NCBI GenBank assembly: GCA_949747935.1
Contig: CATKHE010000081.1
Span: forward strand, 1-9,811
Origin: an uncultured Eubacteriales bacterium
Lineage (GTDB): Bacteria; Bacillota_A; Clostridia; Oscillospirales; Oscillospiraceae
Length of the DNA: 9,811 bases
Direction: 5' to 3'
The notes below the pieces were generated by a model. It was not told the origin of the DNA and ran no database searches. It worked only from the letters and a program-made list of their open reading frames with translations. Of this stretch, positions 1 to 4,859 are shown in pieces. Numbering within the stretch: the stretch's first letter is position 1; each line of letters starts with the position of its first letter. Position numbers and translations under genes: made by a program.

Positions 1-206
1 AGCCCGCCCGCGTCCCACAGGTAGAGGTACTCGTGGTTTTCCGCCGCCCACAGCTCCGCCTTCTTCACCAGCACATACTGGCTGTCCCGCATGTGGTAGC
101 CGCACCGGGCCTTCAGGGCGGTGCCGTCGTCGATCTCCTCGATGTCAAAATAGGCGGTGTAGGCCTTTTTCAGCCCTTCCAGAACCCTCTCGCTGCGCTG
201 GGACAC
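1..206 (-). CDS. Conserved hypothetical protein, N-terminal part (cut by window edge)
   Basis: Only the first 68 codons are visible; the rest lies beyond the left edge. The start is a GTG at 206-204 preceded by a purine-rich GGGGAGG with good spacing, and a near-consensus promoter sits about 65 bases upstream. The visible protein begins VSQRSERVLEGLKKAYTAYF and later has YVLVKKAELWAAENHEYLYL. It is soluble in character, with no signal peptide or membrane segment, and mixes acidic and aromatic residues. From memory the 'YVLxKKAxLW...HEYLYL' pattern recurs in uncharacterised clostridial proteins, but I cannot name the family. A small hairpin (CTCCGG-GGAC-CCGGAG) lies just upstream of the ribosome binding site. 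The gene is divergent from the LTA synthase gene. That it is a real gene is well supported by start, RBS and promoter; its function is unknown. Confidence 0.75.
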   Translation of the reverse strand, partial: MSQRSERVLEGLKKAYTAYFDIEEIDDGTALKARCGYHMRDSQYVLVKKAELWAAENHEYLYLWDAGG

Positions 207-268
207 GGCCTTCCTCCCCTTCTCCGGGTCCCCGGAGGGACTTTGTGAATAAATTATGAAGCAGAGTT

Positions 269-297
269 ATCATACCAGATTCCCCCACTTTTTTCAA
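269..297 (-). promoter_or_regulatory. Sigma-A promoter of the left-edge hypothetical gene
   Basis: Read on the minus strand, -35 TTGAAA (297-292) and -10 TATGAT (274-269) are separated by exactly 17 bases. This predicts transcription from about 262 and a leader of about 55 bases before the GTG start at 206. It lies in an AT-rich stretch that contrasts with the GC-rich genes. It is placed divergently to the LTA synthase promoter, about 90 bases away. Confidence 0.75.
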
Positions 298-385
298 GGA
301 AATTTTTTGGTGTATATGCACAAAATATGTATAAATACTTCATCTATTTACGGTTAAGTATACAGTTCCGTGAACGTGTCTGCCG

Positions 386-414
386 TTGACAAGCGGAGAA
401 CAATCCAGTACAAT
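386..414 (+). promoter_or_regulatory. Sigma-A promoter of the LTA synthase gene
   Basis: A perfect -35 TTGACA (386-391) and a -10 TACAAT (409-414) are spaced by 17 bases. Transcription should begin near 421, so an ATG at 426 would be practically leaderless. This supports a later translation start. Directly upstream (362-379) is an imperfect dyad, ACAGTTC / GAACgTGT around CGT, in operator position. It has GTTC before GAAC, the reverse of a Firmicute LexA box, so no regulator can be named. Confidence 0.8.
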
Positions 415-451
415 ACTTCAGGAATATGGGCGGCTGGCCGCCCAACGACAT

Positions 452-461
452 GGAGGTGATC
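452..461 (+). promoter_or_regulatory. Extended Shine-Dalgarno setting a CTG start
   Basis: GGAGGTGATC matches ten consecutive bases of the Firmicute anti-Shine-Dalgarno complement (AAGGAGGTGATC). Eight bases separate GGAGG from CTG at 465-467, which is in frame with the LTA synthase. The in-frame ATG codons at 426 and 450 have no usable ribosome binding site; the one at 426 is about 5 bases from the predicted transcript start. The site therefore argues for initiation at CTG 465. Confidence 0.6.
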
Positions 462-464
462 CCC

Positions 465-2525
465 CTGGACAACGAAAGGCCCGCTCTCTGGGCAAAATGG
501 CGGCGGCTGGCCGCCCCATCCCTCTTTCTGCTGGCTGTCATCTGCTACGAGGAGCTGTTTTTAAAAATATACTGTTTCCACGCTCTGTCTGTCCAAAGTG
601 TGATCTTTACGTTTCTGTTCACTTTGCCTGTATCTCTGCTGCTGGGACTACTGTGCGGAGGGATCACTCCCAGACGGGGACAGCTTCTGCTCCCTGTGTG
701 CATCGGGCTGATCTCTTTGTGGATCGGGTCTCAGGTGGTCTATTACCACATATTCAAGACCTTTCTAACCATTTTTTCCCTCACAAAAATGATTATGGTA
801 GCCCGCTCCTTCGGGGAAATGGCGGTGGGCAATGTGCTGGCCAACTGGTTCCCCATTCTGATGATGTGCGTACCCACCATTCTCGCCATCCTGTTCCGGA
901 AGCGGCTCATCCCCGATTCCGGCGGGCCGGCGGTGCAGGAGCGTGGAGCGCTCCTGCGCTGGGCGGCCATGGCCGCCGCAGTCCAGTTGCTCTCTATGGG
1001 GCTGGTGTTGCTGTGCGGCGGCGGGACCCTATCCCTGCGCTACATCTACTATCGGGCCGCCACTCCAGAGCTGGAGGTGCAGAACTTCGGCGTTTTCACC
1101 CAAACCCAGCTGGAGCTCTGCCGGGTGCTCTTCGGCATCAAGCCCGACAGCCCTGACCTGCCCGCAGAGCCGGAGCCCGACAAGGCGCCTCCCGACCTGG
1201 AGCCCACCCTGCCTCCAGAGGACGATCCGCCCCCCGACGGCAGCGTCTTCCGTCCAGAGGTCATCCCCGGCTATCACACCCTGCCCATCGACTTTGGCAG
1301 CCTGATCGCCAACGAGGAGAATGAGGGACTGAAGAGCGCCCGCCAGTGGTTCTCCCAGCGCACCCCCACCCCGGAAAATCTGTGGACGGGCTACTTTGAG
1401 GGCAAAAATCTCATTTGGATCGTAGCGGAGGGCTTCTCCACCCTGGCTATGGACCCGGAGCGGACCCCCACCCTATGGAAGCTGTCCCACCAGGGTTTTG
1501 TCTTTGACAACTTTTACACCCCGCTGTGGGGAGTGTCCACCTCCGACGGGGAGTACGTCACCACCACCGGCCTGATCCCGAAATCCGGCGTGTGGAGCTA
1601 CTCCCTGTCCTCAGAAAACTACATGCCCTTTGCCCTTGGAACCCAGTTCCGCAGAAAGGGCTACCATACTTTTGCCTTCCACAACTACCTCTTTAATTAC
1701 TACGACCGGGACAAATCACACCCCAACATGGGTTATGATTATTACGCCATCGGACAGGGTCTGGAGCTGGAGGAGATTTGGCCCCCCTCTGATTTGGAAA
1801 TGATGGAGGAGATCATCCCCAGATTCATCCACGAAGACAAATTTATGGTCTACTGCCTCACTGTCAGCGGACACCTGAATTATACTCTGGACAGCAACGC
1901 CATGTCCACCCGCCATTGGGACAAGGTGGCTGATCTGCCCTACGGTGAGGAGGTTCGGTGCTACCTGGCCTGTCAGATGGAGCTGGAGTTGGCTATGGAG
2001 TGCCTGCTCAACCAGCTGGAGGAGGCAGGAAAGCTGGAGGACACTGTGATCGTCCTGTCCGCCGATCACTATCCCTACGGCCTCACCGACGAACAGTACA
2101 GCGAGTTGCTGGGCCATGAGGTGGACCCGGTGTTTGAAATTTTTAAAAACACCCTCATTCTCTGGAGCGGCGATATGGAGGGGGCCGCCGTCCATGTGGA
2201 CAAATACTGCTCCAGCCTGGACGTGATGCCCACCCTTTCCAACCTCTTCGGCTTGGACTACGACTCCCGGCTCATAATGGGTTCAGACATTCTGTCCAAT
2301 GAGGAGCCGCTCGTCATTTTCGCCAATTACAGCTTTATTAACGGTTCGGGCTATTACAACTCCGTTCTGGACCAGTTCACCCGCTGGGACGGAGAACAGC
2401 CCGACCCGGCGGAAGTGGCCAGCATGGTCGCAGAGGTGCAGAACCGGGTGGCCTACTCCGCTACAATTCTGGATACAGACTACTATCGCACCGTCCTGGG
2501 CGGCCCACCCAGGAGAAAGAAATAG
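465..2525 (+). CDS. LTA synthase family phosphoglycerol transferase (alkaline phosphatase superfamily)
   Basis: This membrane enzyme should move glycerol-phosphate units from phosphatidylglycerol onto a lipid-anchored chain, building lipoteichoic acid or a related polymer outside the cell. Residues are counted from CTG 465 (686 in all; the frame is open back to ATG 426, giving 699). About five membrane segments lie near 17-35, 43-65, 73-94, 125-144 and 165-185. A Pro/Asp/Glu-rich linker at about 228-259 leads to an extracellular sulfatase-fold domain. The LtaS catalytic set is visible: Glu322 in WIVAEGFS, nucleophile Thr359 in GVSTSDGE, His470 in SGHLNY, and Asp534-His535 in SADHYPYG. Size and layout match S. 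aureus LtaS (about 646 residues), though the linker is longer and more acidic. I see no obvious Ala-x-Ala cleavage site after the last helix. The gene looks monocistronic, with its own promoter and a 3' hairpin. Family is confident; polymer specificity is inferred. Confidence 0.9.
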   Translation: MDNERPALWAKWRRLAAPSLFLLAVICYEELFLKIYCFHALSVQSVIFTFLFTLPVSLLLGLLCGGITPRRGQLLLPVCIGLISLWIGSQVVYYHIFKTFLTIFSLTKMIMVARSFGEMAVGNVLANWFPILMMCVPTILAILFRKRLIPDSGGPAVQERGALLRWAAMAAAVQLLSMGLVLLCGGGTLSLRYIYYRAATPELEVQNFGVFTQTQLELCRVLFGIKPDSPDLPAEPEPDKAPPDLEPTLPPEDDPPPDGSVFRPEVIPGYHTLPIDFGSLIANEENEGLKSARQWFSQRTPTPENLWTGYFEGKNLIWIVAEGFSTLAMDPERTPTLWKLSHQGFVFDNFYTPLWGVSTSDGEYVTTTGLIPKSGVWSYSLSSENYMPFALGTQFRRKGYHTFAFHNYLFNYYDRDKSHPNMGYDYYAIGQGLELEEIWPPSDLEMMEEIIPRFIHEDKFMVYCLTVSGHLNYTLDSNAMSTRHWDKVADLPYGEEVRCYLACQMELELAMECLLNQLEEAGKLEDTVIVLSADHYPYGLTDEQYSELLGHEVDPVFEIFKNTLILWSGDMEGAAVHVDKYCSSLDVMPTLSNLFGLDYDSRLIMGSDILSNEEPLVIFANYSFINGSGYYNSVLDQFTRWDGEQPDPAEVASMVAEVQNRVAYSATILDTDYYRTVLGGPPRRKK

Positions 2526-2564
2526 CACACAGGCCCGCCGGCTGAACCGGCGGGCCTGTGTGCT
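2524..2564 (+). terminator. Perfect 18-bp hairpin at the end of the LTA synthase gene
   Basis: Two perfectly complementary 18-base arms (2524-2541 and 2547-2564) flank the loop CTGAA; the left arm includes the last two bases of the stop codon. On the plus strand the stem is followed by purines (GAAAGGAGAAGG), not a U run. It is therefore not a standard intrinsic terminator in the direction of the gene. Read on the minus strand it is followed by ATTTCTTTCTCC, a weak pyrimidine tail. It most likely protects the mRNA 3' end or stops transcription from one or both convergent sides. Confidence 0.6.
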
Positions 2565-2584
2565 GAAAGGAGAAGGAAGGTACA

Positions 2585-2762
2585 TGATATGATCAACCGT
2601 CCGCAGACGGGGATTTTTGGTCTGCCGCGCCGGGGCGTGTGGCCCGCGGGACGGCAGTAGGGGTCTTATTCCACGTGGGGAGGAAAATTCAATCAATCAC
2701 TTGATCTGCCCATAGGATACCACAGCCGCTCCCGCTATTCTTCACCAGATTTAGAATTTTTT
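2585..2762 (+). other. Structured intergenic element: candidate small RNA or leader, alternatively a 23-residue ORF
   Basis: This stretch between convergent genes holds no gene I recognise. An extended -10 box (TG-A-TATGAT, 2585-2593) predicts a transcript from about 2600, though no good -35 is present. Downstream are a tight hairpin, CCGTC-CGCA-GACGG (2597-2610), and a longer one (2622-2657): CTGCCG/CGGCAG outside, a 2x2 internal loop, then CCG/CGG and GGGC/GCCC around GTGTG. At the 3' end 2682-2694 can pair with 2748-2762, ending in a run of six T. Alternatively, ATG 2589 follows GGAAGG by eight bases and opens a 23-residue frame (MINRPQTGIFGLPRRGVW...) closed by TAG at 2658. The same frame then stays open to TGA 2775. 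I could not match it to 6S, SRP RNA, tmRNA or a riboswitch. Function unknown. Confidence 0.35.
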
Positions 2763-2780
2763 GTGAAAAATATGTGAAGA

Positions 2781-2810
2781 TGACCGGGACGGCTTCCATC
2801 GTCCCGGTCA
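2781..2810 (-). terminator. Terminator of the 55-residue peptide gene
   Basis: A perfect 11-bp stem (2781-2791 with 2800-2810, TGACCGGGACG/CGTCCCGGTCA) with an eight-base loop begins three bases after the stop codon of the minus-strand peptide gene. In the minus direction it is followed by TCTTCACATATTTTT, a late and imperfect U tract. The position makes a terminator likely even though the U run is weak. Confidence 0.6.
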
Positions 2811-2813
2811 ATG

Positions 2814-2981
2814 TTACATATCATGTCCTTCTCGCTTCATCCGCATCTCCAGCGGATCGGCCATGGGGTCCTGGGCGTTGGTGGCGGTGTCGGTGCGGTT
2901 CTGGCCCGCAATGGGGGCAGAGCCTTTCAGACTTCGGCCGGTGCGGGGATCGCGGGCCTTCTGATTTTTCTGCTTGCTCAT
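2814..2981 (-). CDS. Small basic peptide (55 residues), possible minor spore protein
   Basis: The peptide starts MSKQKNQKARDPRTGRSLKG and ends MKREGHDM. It is rich in Lys, Arg, Gln, Asn, Asp and Pro, has no hydrophobic core or membrane segment, and is probably disordered. ATG 2981 is chosen because AAGGAGGT (2996-2989) lies seven bases upstream; an earlier in-frame ATG at 3053 would overlap the neighbouring gene and lacks an RBS. Its composition and the C-terminal His-Asp-Met recall, from memory, minor small acid-soluble spore proteins such as Bacillus SspP, which also ends in HDM. The upstream promoter resembles those read by forespore sigma factors. A hairpin follows the stop. I see no enzyme motif. 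That it is a real gene is well supported; a spore role is inference from composition and promoter. Confidence 0.7.
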   Translation of the reverse strand: MSKQKNQKARDPRTGRSLKGSAPIAGQNRTDTATNAQDPMADPLEMRMKREGHDM

Positions 2982-3010
2982 GGGGTTGACCTCCTTGTTT
3001 GGGATGGCCT

Positions 3011-3039
3011 TAGTATACCCCGCAGCTTGCAAAAAATTC
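3011..3039 (-). promoter_or_regulatory. Putative forespore (sigma G/F-type) promoter
   Basis: On the minus strand GAATT (3039-3035) and TATACTA (3017-3011) are 17 bases apart. This is close to the B. subtilis sigma G consensus GMATR-N18-CATNNTA. The overlapping GGGTATACTA (3020-3011) fits the sigma F -10 consensus GGNNANAHTR exactly, but no matching sigma F -35 is present. A sigma-A reading would have a fair -10 (TATACT) and a poor -35 (GGAATT). It starts five bases past the stop of the upstream flavoprotein gene. Confidence 0.45.
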
Positions 3040-3043
3040 CGGG

Positions 3044-4624
3044 CTATTGGCACGCCACCGCCTCGGCCACCCGGATACCGTCCACCGCGGCAGAGACGAT
3101 GCCTCCGGCGTACCCCGCCCCCTCGCCGCAGGGGTAGAGACCCCGCAATGACGATTGGTAATTTTTATTCCGTAAAATACGAACCGGAGAGGATGACCGG
3201 GTCTCCACCCCGGTCAGGACCCCGTCCGGGGCGGAGAAGCCGTGGAGCTTCCGGTCCAGCATAGGCAGGGCCTGGGCCAGGGTGTCTGTTACATAGTTGG
3301 GCAGGCAGGGACGCAGCCCGGTCCAGGTCACCCCGGGGCGGTAGGTGGGCAGGACAGCCCCCGGCCCCTCCGAGGGCCGGTTTTGGAGGAAGTCCTCCAC
3401 CCGCTGGGCTGGGGCGTGAAACCCGCCGCCCCCCAGCTGGAAGGCGGCCCGCTCCCAGCGCTCCTGGAACCGGACCCCGGCCAGCACGTCCCCGTCGGGG
3501 AAGTCCTCGGGCCCCACCCCCACCAGCAGCCCGCCGTTGATGTTCTCCCCATCCCGGGCCCGATAGCTCATGCCATTGGTGACCACCCCCCCCTGTTCCG
3601 AGGCGGCGGCCACCACCTGGCCCCCGGGGCAGACGCAGAAGGTGAAGGCCGACCGGCCGTTGGGCAGGTGGCAGGCCAGCTTGTAGTCGGAGGGGGGCAG
3701 CTTCTCCCAGGCCGAGCCGTACTGTCGGAAGCTGATATCCCGCTGCTTATGCTCGATCCGCACCCCCACGGCAAACTTTTTTTGCTCCATGGGCACCCCC
3801 GCCTCCCGGAGCATAGTGAAGGTGTCCCGGGCGGAGTGGCCGGGGGCCAGGATCACCACGTCGGCGGCCAGCAGATAACGTCCCTCCGGCCCCTCCGCCT
3901 CGACCCCAACCAGGGAATCTCCGCTCACCGTCAGCCCGGTGAGCTTGTTGCCGAAACGGATGTCGCAGCCCAGGGAGATGAGCTCCCTCCGGATGGTCTT
4001 TACCACCTCCCGGAGGACATCGGTGCCGATGTGGGGTCGGTGAGAGTACTTCACGTCGGCGGGGGCCCCCGCCTCCACCAGAGCGTCCAGCACGGCAGAG
4101 ATACGCCTGTCGTGGGTGCCGGTGGTCAGCTTGCCGTCGGAGAAGGTGCCCGCGCCCCCCTCGCCGAACTGGACGTTGGACTCCCTGTCCAGCGCCCCCG
4201 CGGCCCAGAAGTCTCCCACATCCAGGGCGCGCCTGTCGATGTCCTGTCCCCGCTCCAGAACGACGCATGGCAGTCCGTTCCGGGCCAGGAACAGGGCGGC
4301 AAACAGCCCCGCCGGACCCATCCCCACCACCACCGGAGGGAGGGACGAGCGCCGCCTCACCGCTGGGAACTCATAGGGGACCCGCTCCACAAGGGTGATA
4401 CTCCTTCCCGGAACGGACCTGGCCAGGGCGGCCTCGTCAGGCATAGACAGCTCCACCGTATAGACATAGCGGACATTATACTTGTCCCTGGCGTCGATGG
4501 ACTGGCGGACGACCTCCAGTTCCCCCAGCCCGCCGGGGCGGACCCCCAGGACCCGGGCCGCGCGTTTGCGCAGCTGGTCCAGATCTCCATCCAGGGGCAG
4601 AGACAGATTTCCAATTCGTATCAT
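3044..4624 (-). CDS. FAD-dependent dehydrogenase, COG2509-type NAD(P)/FAD oxidoreductase
   Basis: This is a cytoplasmic flavoprotein of 526 residues, normal for its family; the substrate is unknown. Residues 1-90 form an N-terminal domain before the nucleotide-binding fold, typical of COG2509 proteins. The FAD-binding dinucleotide motif is VVVGMGPAGLFAALFLARNG (98-117), with the ribose-binding acid in VVLERG (121-126). The family motif QFGEGGAGTFSDGKL covers about 152-166. The C-terminal GLYPCGEGAGYAGGIVSAA, followed by DGIRVAEA, closes the flavin site. The start ATG 4624 has GAGGAGAG upstream at a slightly long spacing of about 11. It points away from the integrase gene, and the small peptide gene lies 62 bases downstream with its own promoter-like sequence. 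Long open frames on the opposite strand are composition artefacts. The family call is confident; the reaction is not known. Confidence 0.9.
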   Translation of the reverse strand: MIRIGNLSLPLDGDLDQLRKRAARVLGVRPGGLGELEVVRQSIDARDKYNVRYVYTVELSMPDEAALARSVPGRSITLVERVPYEFPAVRRRSSLPPVVVGMGPAGLFAALFLARNGLPCVVLERGQDIDRRALDVGDFWAAGALDRESNVQFGEGGAGTFSDGKLTTGTHDRRISAVLDALVEAGAPADVKYSHRPHIGTDVLREVVKTIRRELISLGCDIRFGNKLTGLTVSGDSLVGVEAEGPEGRYLLAADVVILAPGHSARDTFTMLREAGVPMEQKKFAVGVRIEHKQRDISFRQYGSAWEKLPPSDYKLACHLPNGRSAFTFCVCPGGQVVAAASEQGGVVTNGMSYRARDGENINGGLLVGVGPEDFPDGDVLAGVRFQERWERAAFQLGGGGFHAPAQRVEDFLQNRPSEGPGAVLPTYRPGVTWTGLRPCLPNYVTDTLAQALPMLDRKLHGFSAPDGVLTGVETRSSSPVRILRNKNYQSSLRGLYPCGEGAGYAGGIVSAAVDGIRVAEAVACQ

Positions 4625-4674
4625 GGCGGCGTTCTCTCCTCTCCGGGATGCTGCCCGGACTGTTTTCCGTTCCT

Positions 4675-4683
4675 ATTTTATCA
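4675..4683 (-). promoter_or_regulatory. Weak candidate extended -10 promoter for the flavoprotein gene
   Basis: On the minus strand TGATAAAAT reads as an extended -10 (TG-A-TAAAAT), about 50 bases before the start codon at 4624. The sequence 17 bases upstream (TTCCGG) is a poor -35, so the call rests on the -10 and its position. Confidence 0.35.
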
Positions 4684-4714
4684 CAAACCGGGCCGCTCCG
4701 GAAGCCCTTCCCCG

Positions 4715-4762
4715 TATTTCGGTCCTAAATTCGACTTCTTTGCACATATTTCGGCAAAATTC
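4715..4762 (+). repeat. Imperfect direct repeat upstream of the integrase gene
   Basis: TATTTCGG followed by AAATTC occurs twice: 4715-4722 with 4727-4732, and 4747-4754 with 4757-4762. The TATTTCGG cores are 32 bases apart, about three helical turns, so both would face the same side of the DNA. Paired sites of this kind next to a tyrosine recombinase gene can be arm-type binding sites or repressor sites. Neither role can be proved from sequence. Confidence 0.4.
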
Positions 4763-4777
4763 CTTGTCCTTCTCCCA

Positions 4778-4792
4778 AATATGCTCCATATT
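4778..4792 (+). promoter_or_regulatory. Perfect 6-bp dyad upstream of the integrase gene
   Basis: AATATG-CTC-CATATT is a perfect inverted repeat with a three-base centre, 68 bases before the integrase start. It suits a dimeric DNA-binding protein better than an RNA hairpin. No matching regulator is encoded beside it. Confidence 0.35.
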
Positions 4793-4800
4793 GTTTATCA

Positions 4801-4832
4801 GGGTAATTTTTTCCAAACGGGAAAGAATACCC
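4801..4832 (+). promoter_or_regulatory. Long imperfect hairpin or operator in the integrase leader
   Basis: GGGTAATTTTTTCC (4801-4814) pairs with GGAAAGAATACCC (4820-4832) across the loop AAACG. This gives 13 pairs, with one bulged A (4805) and one G-T wobble. It ends 13 bases before the GGAGG ribosome binding site (4846-4850). It could act in RNA, on integrase translation or transcription, or in DNA as an operator or recombinase site. A weak promoter (TTTTCC-N17-CATACT) overlaps it, consistent with an operator. Confidence 0.45.
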
Positions 4833-4859
4833 ATACTACAGATATGGAGGTTAATCATT

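Noticed and set aside
365..375. Possible LexA box GTTC-CGT-GAAC
   Set aside because: The Firmicute LexA box is GAAC-N4-GTTC. Here the half-sites are in the opposite order with a three-base centre.
386..1156. Overlapping plus-strand frame within the LTA synthase gene
   Set aside because: The composition is typical of an out-of-frame translation, and the competing frame carries the membrane segments and catalytic residues.
2597..2762. Known RNA families (6S, SRP RNA, tmRNA, cobalamin, THF or ZTP riboswitch)
   Set aside because: I could not align the conserved cores of these families, and the following plus-strand sequence has no gene to regulate. Only an Rfam scan could exclude them fully.
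2982..3053. Longer start (ATG 3053) for the 55-residue peptide
   Set aside because: It overlaps the end of the upstream gene and has no RBS; AAGGAGGT is correctly spaced for ATG 2981.
4482..4859. N-terminal extension of the integrase to an ATG at 4482
   Set aside because: It overlaps the divergent flavoprotein gene and its promoter region, while GGAGG nine bases before ATG 4860 clearly sets the start.
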